Positions 38,401 through 46,425 of a stretch of DNA of 64,000 bases are shown piece by piece (positions within the stretch are counted from its first letter, which is position 1; the number at the start of each line of letters is the position of its first letter). Position numbers and translations under genes: made by a program. The notes under the pieces are model-generated. The model was not told the DNA's origin, made no database searches, and worked only from the letters and a program-made list of their open reading frames with translations. Origin of the DNA: Nonomuraea cypriaca (GTDB taxonomy: Bacteria; Actinomycetota; Actinomycetes; Streptosporangiales; Streptosporangiaceae); the NCBI RefSeq assembly GCF_015645445.1, contig NZ_JADOGI010000010.1, forward strand, positions 24,784 to 88,783, given 5' to 3'.

Positions 38401-38765
38401 AGCTGGACCTGCCCGTCCTCGCACGGCCGCGACAGGCTGTCCAGGATGGACACCACCATGCTCTCCCAGAAGCCCTTGGCGTCCAGGAGACCGGCCAGCA
38501 CGAAGTAGCCGCCCTGCCGCTGCGCCGTCTCGCGCACCCAGCCGAGCAGGTGCGTCTTGCCGGTGCCGCGCTGGCCCTGCACGACCACGCCGACGGGGCT
38601 GGCGTCCGGCCGGCTCGCGGCCTCGGCCAGGCCGTCGAGGACGATGTTCGTGGCCGGGCCGTGCAACCCTTCCACGTGGTACGCCGACGGCCGCCACACG
38701 TCGTCGGCGCTCTCGGTGTAGTTGAACGTGAGCGCGGCCAGATCCTGTACGTCTGCGCCGGTCAT
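35469..38765 (-). CDS. Dual P-loop ATPase with HerA/FtsK-like C-terminal module
   Basis: The 1098-residue protein has two nucleotide-binding modules. The first (about 55-380) is AAA/ORC-like, with Walker A GQRGTGKTHL (64-73) and Walker B TIIAVDQID (237-245). The second (about 690-1090) is HerA/FtsK-like, with Walker A FAGSGSGKTVL (715-725), Walker B ALLVMDEAQTF (962-972) and FATQAP (1001-1006). A proline-rich repeated linker (about 618-680) joins them. Start 38765 overlaps the upstream stop by four bases; the longer frame is noise. Together with the winged-helix-like and nuclease-like genes it suggests a DNA-translocating or DNA-guarding complex. I know no named system with this set. Confidence 0.8.
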   Translation of the reverse strand: MTGADVQDLAALTFNYTESADDVWRPSAYHVEGLHGPATNIVLDGLAEAASRPDASPVGVVVQGQRGTGKTHLLGWVRETAQRQGGYFVLAGLLDAKGFWESMVVSILDSLSRPCEDGQVQLARLLDRLASQVGVTRMVRRAIIGKRAVTRDELETFVAALRRFDAQVGRESQDTARALVLLAGDDLGLQDLGEAFLSSAPEGQPGERAQWGIRQVGRTPQEIVRDISRLMALTGPTIIAVDQIDPLVAQSSVPTQGGARTPGETLMIERIAGGLMALREVTRRTLTVVTCIPATWTLVEDVAVDTVRDRFRQAVQLKTIPDADTARTLVVRRFEVQYGAAGIKPPYPTWPVRPEAFEQAPGYTPRQLLIRIDRHVHACLLDGEVTELDDLGLTPSVPQAPASVRAAEVQAHHPAAADLRALDVRFKELREALPPVIDQVSEDALMPPLLAAGLTAWITEQGEAGMSFGVDSPPSAKPPLHARLRRTLDEAREDEIHWAFRAVSAEHGNAALNRIRRASVAAGLDVEVPKRRLFLLRNRPWSKGGATQAAIIAFERAGGRTLRVSENDLRVLAALRALLAENPSDLAAWLVARRPTAEIGFLSEALTGAWSVPLPAAGVADDPARPQSGDPARPQSGDPASPQSGDAGSPQPVGPGSAQAGDAESTQPVVAGSAHARGSGVTAARMPYLSVGRRLGDGAPVSVALEALRKHVTIFAGSGSGKTVLIRRLVEECALLGVSAIVLDPNNDLARLGERWPEPPPAWEDGDARKADDYLAGTDVVVWTPGRSGGRPLSFHPLPDFTGLAGDPDEFAEAVEAAVGFIVPRVRLDANTNKAQLGQAVLRKALAYYGRRGATSLKGFAALLSDLPDGVSELAGAPRIAADLAQSLTAAMDNDPLFGGVGEPVDPGLLLTPAPGRRARVSVISLAGLPGLEQRQSFVSRLQMELFVWFKRHPVQDRPLGALLVMDEAQTFAPATGPAAATRSTVLLASQARKYGLGLVFATQAPKSLHNQIPGNAATQFFGLLNAPIQITAAREMARSKGGDVPDVSRLSTGEFYVALEGEAFVKVRTPMCLSRHPKAPLTTEEVMEKSRGALRPA
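36829..36900. repeat. Three tandem 24-base repeats in the ATPase linker
   Basis: Units start at 36829, 36853 and 36877; the last two are identical and the first differs by one base. Each encodes eight residues of the DPARPQSG type on the minus strand. The number is a multiple of three, so length changes keep frame. Confidence 0.9.
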
Positions 38766-39406
38766 GGCCTGCCGATCCACAGCAGGTGCTTGGCCTGCGC
38801 CCCGATGATCACCGCCGCCTCCCGGTCCTCGGGCGTGAGCGTCTTCTGGTTCGACTCGGGGACGAGGTTCACGTCGGGGAGGCGTTCCATGCGAACGAGC
38901 GCCTCGTCCACGCGGTCCTTCGGCGCCTCGCCCAGCACCCGGCGCAGCTCCGTCAGGGTCACCCACGTGCCCGGCTCGGCGGCCACGCGGGAGTAGGCGG
39001 CCCGGATCCGCGCCTCCAGATCGTCGGACGGGTCACCGGGCCCTGCCTCGTCCTCGTCTGGCTGGAACACCTCGGACAGCCGCAGGTCGTTGCGCTCCAT
39101 GAACCTCGGCAGCCAGCCGAGCAGGGCGCCCGCCATCGCCCCCGACGAGCCGCTCTGCGGTGGGATCCGGCCCGCGCGCAGGTCCTCGGCCAGGCGCACC
39201 CACCCGGCGTCCGTCAGCACGTGTACGTACGCCCGCCCGGGTTTGACGCTCTCGACCAGCTTGAGCTCGTTGAGCCGGATCCGTCTGGAGCCGTCGATCG
39301 TCATCTTGTGGCGCTGCTTCAGCTCGCTGTTGGAGATCTCGCGGGCTTCGATCGCCAGCACCATCAGGGCGGAGAAATCGGGGAGCGACAGCCGACTGTC
39401 TGTCAT
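38762..39406 (-). CDS. Winged-helix-like protein of the three-gene module
   Basis: The 214-residue protein is not in a family I can name. The N-terminal 75 residues (FSALMVLAIEAREISNSELK, MTIDGSRRIRLNELKLVESV, YVHVLTDAGWVRLAEDL) have the order of a MarR-like winged helix. A second helix-strand unit (WVTLTELRRVLGEAPKDRVD, LPDVNLVPESNQKTLTPEDR) also resembles a winged helix. It overlaps the ATPase start by four bases and lies three bases after the nuclease-like gene, so all three are one operon. DNA binding or adaptor function is inferred. Confidence 0.7.
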   Translation of the reverse strand: MTDSRLSLPDFSALMVLAIEAREISNSELKQRHKMTIDGSRRIRLNELKLVESVKPGRAYVHVLTDAGWVRLAEDLRAGRIPPQSGSSGAMAGALLGWLPRFMERNDLRLSEVFQPDEDEAGPGDPSDDLEARIRAAYSRVAAEPGTWVTLTELRRVLGEAPKDRVDEALVRMERLPDVNLVPESNQKTLTPEDREAAVIIGAQAKHLLWIGRP

Positions 39407-39409
39407 ATC

Positions 39410-40597
39410 TCATCCTTCCGTGCCGCGGCGTCCCCGCAGGAACCGGCCGATCTGGCGGATAACGGTGTCCATGTCTATCAGCACCTGGACATCGGTGAAG
39501 CGCAGCACGGCGTAACCGTCTAGCTGGAGGCGTACGTCCCGCTGCCGGTCGGCGGCGAACGTGGCGGCGCCCCGGTGGTCGGCCCCGTCGATCTCCACCA
39601 CGCACCGCTCCTTCTCCCACAGCAGGTCCACCCGGATCGGCGCGGCCAGCGGATGCGGCTGGTACGTCTGGTTCCACGCCCGCCCGTACGCCCACTCGCA
39701 CCTGACCAGCGCCGCCTCCAGAGCCATCTCGCTCCGGCTCCCCGGATGCGGCCGCCCAGCCACGGCGGGATAACCGACGGCGGGCGGACACCCGGCCGTG
39801 GCCGCCCCAGCAATAACGGACACCGTCCCCACCCCGGTGGACTCGGGGGATCCGGCTCTGGGGAACCCGGCCCCGGCGGCGCCCGCCGTGTGGGCCTTCG
39901 TCCCGGCAGGCCCCACCCCGGTGAGCCCGGCGGGACCGGCCTCAGCGGGACTGGCCGCGGTGGGACTGGCCGCGGTGGGACTGGCCATGGTGGGACTGGC
40001 CACGGTGGTGGGTAAGTTCAGTGGGATTGTCGCGATCCGGTCCACTGTGCCGAGTGGGGCGCCTGTCAGCCAGACAGCGGCCCCGCTGCGGTGGGCCAGC
40101 CACTCACACCCGCCGGCCAGCACCTCCTCCTCCACCGGCCCGAGCCCCTCGGGCACCCGCACCATGATCGCCGCCCGGCTCCGGCCGTAGCTGTCGGCCA
40201 GTACCCGGGCCAGCCCCGCCGCCCGTGCCTCGGCAGGGAACCTACTCTCCCCGCCCGCCAGCGCCCGCTCGGCCAGCTCGGCGAGGAACGGGCCGAAGTG
40301 GTCGCTCGCCGACGCCCGGCGCAGCGCCAGGGACCGTACGGCAGGCAGGTGGGCGCCGCCGGCCCCCTCGACGCCCTCGGCGCCGGGCAACCACGCGGGG
40401 AAAAGGGCGATGGCCGCCGCGTCCAGTTCACGCACGACGGAGGCGACCAGATCGGCGACCGAGCGGGCCCCGGCCGCGAAGTACGTGACGATGGCCGGCG
40501 CACCGGGCGGGAGGGGATCGATGGCCAGGGCGATGTCATCGGCGTCCGCGTCGAGCCGGACCACCCGCCCCGCCGGCAGCTCCCCCCACGAACCCAC
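39410..40597 (-). CDS. Nuclease-like protein with DUF559/VSR-type C-terminus
   Basis: The 395-residue protein has an N-terminal domain (1-190) that I do not recognise, an Ala/Pro/Thr-rich linker (about 195-280), and a C-terminal DUF559-like PD-(D/E)XK domain (about 290-390). The nuclease marks are Asp in IRVDLLWEKE, VVEIDGADHRG, the RQRDVRLQLDGY stretch and AVLRFTDVQV, matching the VSR-endonuclease-related fold. GTG 40597 follows a gggggtgag site. It is the first gene of the three-gene unit. Four 15-base tandem repeats fall in the linker. The nuclease assignment rests on motif pattern alone. Confidence 0.75.
   Translation of the reverse strand: MGSWGELPAGRVVRLDADADDIALAIDPLPPGAPAIVTYFAAGARSVADLVASVVRELDAAAIALFPAWLPGAEGVEGAGGAHLPAVRSLALRRASASDHFGPFLAELAERALAGGESRFPAEARAAGLARVLADSYGRSRAAIMVRVPEGLGPVEEEVLAGGCEWLAHRSGAAVWLTGAPLGTVDRIATIPLNLPTTVASPTMASPTAASPTAASPAEAGPAGLTGVGPAGTKAHTAGAAGAGFPRAGSPESTGVGTVSVIAGAATAGCPPAVGYPAVAGRPHPGSRSEMALEAALVRCEWAYGRAWNQTYQPHPLAAPIRVDLLWEKERCVVEIDGADHRGAATFAADRQRDVRLQLDGYAVLRFTDVQVLIDMDTVIRQIGRFLRGRRGTEG
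39947..40006. repeat. Four tandem 15-base repeats in the nuclease-like gene
   Basis: GGGACTGGCC-type units start at 39947, 39962, 39977 and 39992 and differ by up to three bases. On the minus strand each encodes five residues of the pattern TxASP. They lie in the interdomain linker. Confidence 0.9.
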
Positions 40598-40804
40598 GAC
40601 TCACCCCCTTATACCGCGTACCGGCGAGGCTAGCGGGCAACCCATCCAGGATCCAGGCGAGCCCGGCAGGCTACCTGCCCGGGATCCGGGCGCGGCGGAC
40701 TGCCGGGGTCCCGGGGGCGCTGGAGGGCTCTCATGCGGAAACGCTACGAGCCGCCCACGTGCCGAATGATCTCGCTCACGGCCTGTCGATGGCAGGGACA
40801 CTCG

Positions 40805-42406
40805 TCAGCGGGCGGCGCCGGGGATCGCGGCCAGCAGTTCCCTGGTGTAGTCGTCCGATGGATGGTCGAAGATCTCGCCGGCCGTTCCGCTCTCCACGAT
40901 CCGCCCGTCCCGCATCACGTGCACGGCGTGCGAGATCATCCGTACCACGGCAAGGTCGTGGCTGATGAACAGGTAGCTGACGCCCAGCTCGCGCTGCAAC
41001 TCGGCGAGCAGTTCCAGGATCTGCGCCTGGACGAGCACGTCGAGCGCGGAGACCGCCTCGTCGAGCACGACCAGATCGGGGGAGAGCGCCAGCGCCCTGG
41101 CGATGGCCACCCGCTGCCGCTGCCCGCCGGACAGCTCGTGCGGCAGCCGCTCGGCCGTCGACGCCGGTAGCGACACCTTCTCCAGCAGCTCGGCCGCGGC
41201 CTTGCGGCGCTCGGCCGCCGTGCCGACCCGGTGCACCCGGAGCGGCTCCGCGATCGACTTCCCGACGGTGTAGCGGGGGTCGAGCGACGCGTACGGGTTC
41301 TGGAACACCGGCTGCACCCGCCGGCGGAAGGCGAACAGCTCGCGCCGCCCCAGCCCGGTCAGGTCGGTGCCGTCGAAGCGGATGCTGCCTGAGGTGAGGT
41401 CGTCCAGCCCGAGCAGCAGGTTCGCGGTCGTCGACTTGCCCGAGCCCGACTCGCCCACGATCGAGACCGTACGGCCGCGTGGAATGCCGAACGACACCCC
41501 GTCCACCGCCGTGAACTCCTCACCCGTCCCCCTGATGGGGAACACCTTCCGCAGCCCTTCCACCACCACCAGGTCCTCGCGCGGCGGATCGGCGGCCTCC
41601 GGTACGGGCAGCCGCACCGACGACAGGCTCGGCACGGCCTTCAGCAGCCGCCGGGTGTACTCGTGGCCGGGCTCGGCCAGGATCTCGGCGGCGGGACCGG
41701 TCTCGACGATCTCGCCCCGGTACATCACGGCCACCATGTCGGCCCGCTCCGCGGCCAGCGCCAGGTCGTGCGTGATGAGGAAGACGGCGGTGCCCATCTC
41801 CGCGGTGAGCTCCGCGAGCTGGTCGAGGACGCGCCGCTGCACGGTCACGTCCAGCGCGGAGGTCGGCTCGTCGGCGATGAGCAGCCGCGGCCGGCAGGCC
41901 AGCCCCATCGCGATCAGCGCGCGCTGCCGCATGCCGCCGGAGAACTCGTGCGGGTACTGCCCGCTCCGCCGCGCCGCGTCGGGGATGCCGGCCAGGTCGA
42001 GCAGCTCGGCCGCGCGGGCCCGCGCCGCCCGGCCGGCGGCGACGCCGTGCACCTCCAGGGCCTCCGCGATCTGGTCGCCGATGCGCATGAGCGGGTTGAG
42101 GTTCGACATGGGGTCCTGGGGGACCAGGCCGATGCTGGCGCCGCGGATCGCGGTCATCTCGCGCCGGCCGGCCTTGGCCAGGTCACGGCCCTCGAACAGC
42201 ACCTCGCCGCCGGTGATGCGGCCGTTGCCGGGCAGCAGCCGGTTGACCGCGGCGGCCGTGGTGGACTTGCCCGACCCCGACTCGCCGACGACCGCGACCG
42301 TCTGGCCAGGCAGGATCTCCATCGAGACGTTCTTGACGACGGTGACGTCCTGCTTACCGGTGCGGAAGGCGACCGACAGGTCACGGATCTCCAGGAGCGG
42401 GGTCAT
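40805..42406 (-). CDS. Fused peptide ABC transporter ATPase, DppD-DppF type
   Basis: The 533-residue protein carries two complete ABC domains. The first has Walker A GESGSGKST near 45, signature FSGGMRQRAL and Walker B LLIADEPTSALD. The second has GESGSGKST near 320, LSGGQRQRVAIARAL and LVVLDEAVSALD. Each half is followed by the oligopeptide-type C-terminal segment. It energises uptake through the DppB/DppC permeases encoded upstream in the operon. ATG 42406 overlaps the hydrolase stop by four bases. The fusion of DppD and DppF is common in actinobacteria. Confidence 0.93.
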   Translation of the reverse strand: MTPLLEIRDLSVAFRTGKQDVTVVKNVSMEILPGQTVAVVGESGSGKSTTAAAVNRLLPGNGRITGGEVLFEGRDLAKAGRREMTAIRGASIGLVPQDPMSNLNPLMRIGDQIAEALEVHGVAAGRAARARAAELLDLAGIPDAARRSGQYPHEFSGGMRQRALIAMGLACRPRLLIADEPTSALDVTVQRRVLDQLAELTAEMGTAVFLITHDLALAAERADMVAVMYRGEIVETGPAAEILAEPGHEYTRRLLKAVPSLSSVRLPVPEAADPPREDLVVVEGLRKVFPIRGTGEEFTAVDGVSFGIPRGRTVSIVGESGSGKSTTANLLLGLDDLTSGSIRFDGTDLTGLGRRELFAFRRRVQPVFQNPYASLDPRYTVGKSIAEPLRVHRVGTAAERRKAAAELLEKVSLPASTAERLPHELSGGQRQRVAIARALALSPDLVVLDEAVSALDVLVQAQILELLAELQRELGVSYLFISHDLAVVRMISHAVHVMRDGRIVESGTAGEIFDHPSDDYTRELLAAIPGAAR

Positions 42407-43470
42407 GCGGTCCTCGATCGTTGGGTGGTGGCCTCCAGCAGGGCGTCCCAGAGGGCGTCGGTGGGCGTCGGCGCGCCGTCGACCAGGAGGCGGTTGCTGG
42501 CCAGCACCAGGGCGACGTCGTGGCCGGGCACGAAGCCGATCGCGCAGCCCACGTAGCCGGGGTGGCCGAGCACGGTGACCGTCTCGTCCGCGAGGTCCAG
42601 CCGGTAGCGGCGGAAGCCGAGCGCCTGCTCGGGATCGGGCCCCGGCGTGAGGAACTCCCGTACGACCTCGGGCCGCCAGAGCCGATCGTGCTCCTCGTAG
42701 CGGGACAGCGCGAGGCAGTACTTCAGCAGGTCGGGCACGGTGGAGAAGAGCCCGGCGTGCCCGGAGACCCCGTCGAAGGCGTGGAAGGCGTTGCCGTCCG
42801 CGATCTCGCCGAGCACCGGCTCGCGCCGCCAGTGGGCGAAGTCGGTGCTCCGGTACGGCACCGGGTACGGCCGCCCGGTGTCCAGCATGGTCATCTCGAC
42901 CCGGTCGTCCAGGGCGCTCATCGCCACCTCGGTGCCCGGCGGACGGGCGTACGTCGTCGAGGTGAGGCCGAGCGGCCTGGTGACCAGTTCGGCCACGGCC
43001 CGCTCCAGCCGCAGCCCCGTGACGGCCGCGACGATCCGGCCGAGCAGGACGAAGCCGAGGTCGGAGTAGTGCCGCGCGCGGCCGGGCCGGTAGCGCGGCG
43101 GCGGCAGCGCCGGCTGGATGTACAGCGGCCACCACTCCCACAGCCCGCCCCGGTGCAGCAGCAGGTCCCGTACGGTGATCGCCTCGTACGACCGCGGCAG
43201 GTACGCGCTCAGCGGCGCGTCCAGGTCCACGAGCCGGTCGGACACCAGCCGGATGAGCGCCGTCGTGGTCGCGACGATCTTCGTGACCGAGGCGAGGTCG
43301 TGGTAGGTGTCCATGGTCATGGGCGCCTCGCCGGCGAGCGTGCCGTCCGGCGCCCGCCGTACGGTGCGGTGCCCGGTGCACTCGGTCAGGTCGGACCACG
43401 GGGTGCGCGCGGCCATGACGAGCCCGGGAGGCGCCTCCACGCGGTCCTCCCGCGGATGTGCCTGACTCAT
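42403..43470 (-). CDS. Beta-lactamase-fold serine hydrolase
   Basis: The 355-residue protein belongs to the class C beta-lactamase / AmpH-like family. The nucleophile Ser and Lys are in ASVTKIVA near 60, the Tyr motif is [11 protein letters not shown] near 145, and a His-Ala-Gly triad is in [10 protein letters not shown]. No signal peptide is visible, so it acts in the cytoplasm, perhaps on imported muropeptides or D-amino-acid peptides. It sits between the anhydro-MurNAc kinase and transporter ATPase genes with four-base overlaps on both sides. Confidence 0.85.
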   Translation of the reverse strand: MSQAHPREDRVEAPPGLVMAARTPWSDLTECTGHRTVRRAPDGTLAGEAPMTMDTYHDLASVTKIVATTTALIRLVSDRLVDLDAPLSAYLPRSYEAITVRDLLLHRGGLWEWWPLYIQPALPPPRYRPGRARHYSDLGFVLLGRIVAAVTGLRLERAVAELVTRPLGLTSTTYARPPGTEVAMSALDDRVEMTMLDTGRPYPVPYRSTDFAHWRREPVLGEIADGNAFHAFDGVSGHAGLFSTVPDLLKYCLALSRYEEHDRLWRPEVVREFLTPGPDPEQALGFRRYRLDLADETVTVLGHPGYVGCAIGFVPGHDVALVLASNRLLVDGAPTPTDALWDALLEATTQRSRTA

Positions 43471-44630
43471 CGCGTGAGCACCAGCGAGCGCGGCGGCACG
43501 GCGAGCGGCGCGGGCAGCACGAGCGGCCCGGCGCCCGGCGTCAGCGTGCCGAGGACGCGTGGGGCTCTGGCGCCCGTGCCGCCGGGCACGGTGCCGGGCA
43601 GGCCGTGCGCGCTCAGCCAGCCGATCAGCGCGAACGCGATCGCCTCCTTGTCGTCGGCCGGGGCGCCGTAGTCGTCGGACGGCGCCACGTCCACGCCGGG
43701 CAGCGCGGCCCGCAGCCCTTCCATGATCACCGGGTTGCGGCAGCCGCCGCCCGAGACGACCAGCGCGTCCACCCCGGCGGCCCGCACGTCGCGGGCCACG
43801 GTCCGCACGGTCAGCTCGGTCAGCGTCGCCACCAGGTCGGCGTCGGCCGGCCGGTGACCGGTCTCGGCCAGCGCGGCCTCCACGTACCCGAGGTGGAACA
43901 GCTCCTTGCCGGTGCTCTTCGGCGCGGCCAGCCCGTAGTACGGCTCGTCGAGCAGCACCTCGAGCAGTCGCGGGTCCACCCGCCCGGATGCCGCGATCCG
44001 GCCGCCCTCGTCGAAGCCGAGCCCGTTCAGCCCTCTGCTCGTCACCACGGCGTCGATCAGCGCGTTCGCCGGCCCGATGTCGTAGGCGTAGAGGTCGCTG
44101 TCGCGTACGACGGTCATGTTGGCGATGCCGCCCAGGTTGAGTGCCGCGGCGCCGCCCTCGTGCGCGCCCAGCAGCAGCCCGTCCAGCACCGACACCAGCG
44201 GGGCGCCGTGCCCGCCCGCCGTGATGTCGCGGATCCGCACGTCCGACAGCACAGGGACGCCCGTGCGCTCGGCGATCCAGGCGGGCTGCCCGATCTGCAG
44301 CGTCCCGCGCGCGTGCGCGCCCTCCACCCAGTGGTAGACGGTCTGCCCGTGCGAGACGACGAGGTCGACAGGACCGCACTCCGCGATCGCCGCCTGCGCG
44401 GCGTCCGCGAAGCTCTGCCCGATGAGCGTGTCCAGCACGCACACCTCGGCGAGCGTCGCCGGGGCGGGCGGCAGCGCCGCGATCAGCCGGGCCCGCAGCT
44501 CCGCGGGGTACGGCGTGCTCGCCGTGTGCCCGACCCGGCCTTCGAGCAGGCCGCCTGACGCCTCGAAGTCCACCGCCGCCACGTCGATCCCGTCGTGCGA
44601 GGTGCCGGAGATCATCCCGAGAACTCTCAT
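43467..44630 (-). CDS. anmK: Anhydro-N-acetylmuramic acid kinase
   Basis: AnmK opens 1,6-anhydro-MurNAc and phosphorylates it to MurNAc-6-phosphate in peptidoglycan recycling. The 387-residue protein has the phosphate loop [12 protein letters not shown] at the start, then [36 protein letters not shown] and [13 protein letters not shown] near residue 300. ATG 44630 overlaps the upstream permease stop by four bases. Being inside a peptide-importer operon, it indicates that the imported compound contains muramyl residues. No murQ etherase is in the window. Confidence 0.93.
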   Translation of the reverse strand: MRVLGMISGTSHDGIDVAAVDFEASGGLLEGRVGHTASTPYPAELRARLIAALPPAPATLAEVCVLDTLIGQSFADAAQAAIAECGPVDLVVSHGQTVYHWVEGAHARGTLQIGQPAWIAERTGVPVLSDVRIRDITAGGHGAPLVSVLDGLLLGAHEGGAAALNLGGIANMTVVRDSDLYAYDIGPANALIDAVVTSRGLNGLGFDEGGRIAASGRVDPRLLEVLLDEPYYGLAAPKSTGKELFHLGYVEAALAETGHRPADADLVATLTELTVRTVARDVRAAGVDALVVSGGGCRNPVIMEGLRAALPGVDVAPSDDYGAPADDKEAIAFALIGWLSAHGLPGTVPGGTGARAPRVLGTLTPGAGPLVLPAPLAVPPRSLVLTR

Positions 44631-45460
44631 GACCGCTTTCCTCGATTCCGCGGGTCGAATGCGTCGCGCAGGCCGTCGCCGAGCAGGTTCAGTCCCACCA
44701 CGAGCAGCACGACGACCGCGCCGGGGGCGATCAGCGTCCACGGGGCCACGAACACCAGGCTGCGCGCCTCGAAGATCATCGAGCCCAGCGACGGCGCCGG
44801 TGGCGGCGTGCCGAGGCCGAGGAAGCTCAGCGAGGCCTCCGTCAGCACCGCCCACGACAGCGACAGCGCCACCTGGATGACGACGATCGAGGTGATGTTC
44901 GGCAGGACGTGACGCAGCATGATCTGCCAGCGGCTCTGGCCGGTGGAGACGGCCGCTTTGACGTACTCGATCTCTCTGAGCGACAGCACGGGGCCGCGGG
45001 TGACGCGGATGAAGATGGGCACGTACACGATCGCGATCGCCACGGCGATCGTGAACCAGTTGCGGTCCAGCACCGACGCCAGCGACAGCGCCAGCAGCAG
45101 CGGCGGGAACGCGAACAGCACGTTCGTCACCCCGCTGATCGCGCCGTCGGCCACGCCGCGGTAGAAACCCGACACGAGCCCGCCGAGCGTGCCCGCCACG
45201 GTCGCGAACGCCACCGCGACGATCGCGATGAGCGCCGAGTTGCCCACCTCGGCCGCCACCCGCGAGAACACGTCCCTGCCGAACTGGTCGGTGCCGAACA
45301 GGTGCGCGCCCGACGGCCCCAGGAACCGCGACGGCGGGTTCTGCGCGATCGGGTCGTACGGCAGCAGCCCCGCGTACGACAGCACCGCCACGACCGCCAG
45401 CACCACCAGGACGGCCAGCCCCGCCACCCCGGCAGGGCCGCGCCGCAGCAGAGCCGTCAT
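44627..45460 (-). CDS. Peptide ABC transporter permease, DppC type
   Basis: The 277-residue permease starts with one span, then [17 protein letters not shown], the hallmark of DppC/OppC proteins, and holds the BPD loop [22 protein letters not shown] for the ATPase contact. Six spans are predicted. It pairs with the DppB-type subunit upstream, overlapping it by four bases, and is followed by anmK. ATG 45460 is used; the longer frame is a shadow. Confidence 0.92.
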   Translation of the reverse strand: MTALLRRGPAGVAGLAVLVVLAVVAVLSYAGLLPYDPIAQNPPSRFLGPSGAHLFGTDQFGRDVFSRVAAEVGNSALIAIVAVAFATVAGTLGGLVSGFYRGVADGAISGVTNVLFAFPPLLLALSLASVLDRNWFTIAVAIAIVYVPIFIRVTRGPVLSLREIEYVKAAVSTGQSRWQIMLRHVLPNITSIVVIQVALSLSWAVLTEASLSFLGLGTPPPAPSLGSMIFEARSLVFVAPWTLIAPGAVVVLLVVGLNLLGDGLRDAFDPRNRGKRS

Positions 45461-46425
45461 GACGCCCTCACCCGCGGGTCGATGATCCGGTAGAGCGCGT
45501 CGGTCAGCAGGTTGACGACGACGAACGCCAGCGCGATCACCAGGACCGTGCTCTGCACGACCGCGTACTCCTTCTGCTGGATGCCCAGCAGCACCTGCCT
45601 GCCGATGCCCGGCACGGAGAAGATCTGCTCGACCACGACAGCGCCGCCGAGCAGGTAGCCGAACTGCAGCCCGGTCATGGTCACGATCGGCACGAGCGCG
45701 TTGCCGAGCACGTGCCTGACCTGCAGCCGCCGCTCGGGCACGCCCTTGGCGCGGGCGGTGCGGACGAAGTCGTTCGAGCGCACCTCCAGCACCGCCGTAC
45801 GGGTGGTGCGCAGGATCGGCGCCGCGATGCCGAAGCCCAGCACGAGCGCGGGCAGGAGCATCTGACGCAGGTTGAGCAGCGGGTCCTGGAACAGCGTGGC
45901 GAAGCCCTGCCCGTTGGGGTTGAACCCGAACGACGCCGCGAAGACCGACAGCAGCGTCGTGGCCAGCAGGAACGCCGGGATCGACAGCCCCGCCAGGCTC
46001 ACGACCTGGCCGAGTGCGTCCCTGGGGGAGTTCGTCCTCGAGGCCGACAGCATGCCGAGCGGCACGCCGATCAGCAGCGCCAGCACGATGGAGAGCACCG
46101 CCAGTTCGAACGTCACCGGCAACGACTGCAGTGTCAGATCCAGCACGCTCTGCTGGGACCGCGCCGAGTAGCCGAGGTTCCCCGTGAACATGTTGCCGAG
46201 CCACGAGAAGAACTGGGTGAACAGCGGCTGGTCGAGACCGTAGTAACGCTCCAGCGCCGCCTGCTGGGCCGGGGTCAGCGCGGCGGCCTCGGTGCCGAGC
46301 CCGGCCGTGATCTGGTTGCCGGGGATCGCCCTGAGCATGACGAACACGAACACGGCCACCCCGAACAGGGTGCCGATCACGCCCGCCACGCGCCGGACGG
46401 CACGGTTGCGTACGAACGCGCGCAT
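45457..46425 (-). CDS. Peptide ABC transporter permease, DppB type
   Basis: The 322-residue permease has the family opening [20 protein letters not shown], then [20 protein letters not shown] and the coupling loop [20 protein letters not shown]. The last span ends with [12 protein letters not shown]. Its ATG (46425) overlaps the binding-protein stop by one base (TGATG). With DppC it forms the channel for the peptide or muropeptide. Confidence 0.92.
   Translation of the reverse strand: MRAFVRNRAVRRVAGVIGTLFGVAVFVFVMLRAIPGNQITAGLGTEAAALTPAQQAALERYYGLDQPLFTQFFSWLGNMFTGNLGYSARSQQSVLDLTLQSLPVTFELAVLSIVLALLIGVPLGMLSASRTNSPRDALGQVVSLAGLSIPAFLLATTLLSVFAASFGFNPNGQGFATLFQDPLLNLRQMLLPALVLGFGIAAPILRTTRTAVLEVRSNDFVRTARAKGVPERRLQVRHVLGNALVPIVTMTGLQFGYLLGGAVVVEQIFSVPGIGRQVLLGIQQKEYAVVQSTVLVIALAFVVVNLLTDALYRIIDPRVRAS

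Noticed and set aside
38766..38966. Upstream extension of the dual ATPase frame
   Set aside because: The extra 67 residues overlap the winged-helix gene and are Gly/Arg/Pro-rich; ATG 38765 with the four-base overlap is the better start.
35469..40597. Assigning the three-gene unit to DISARM, BREX, Dnd/Ssp or another named defence system
   Set aside because: The hallmark partners (methyltransferases, PglZ, DndCDE and the like) are absent, and HerA-like ATPases alone are not diagnostic.
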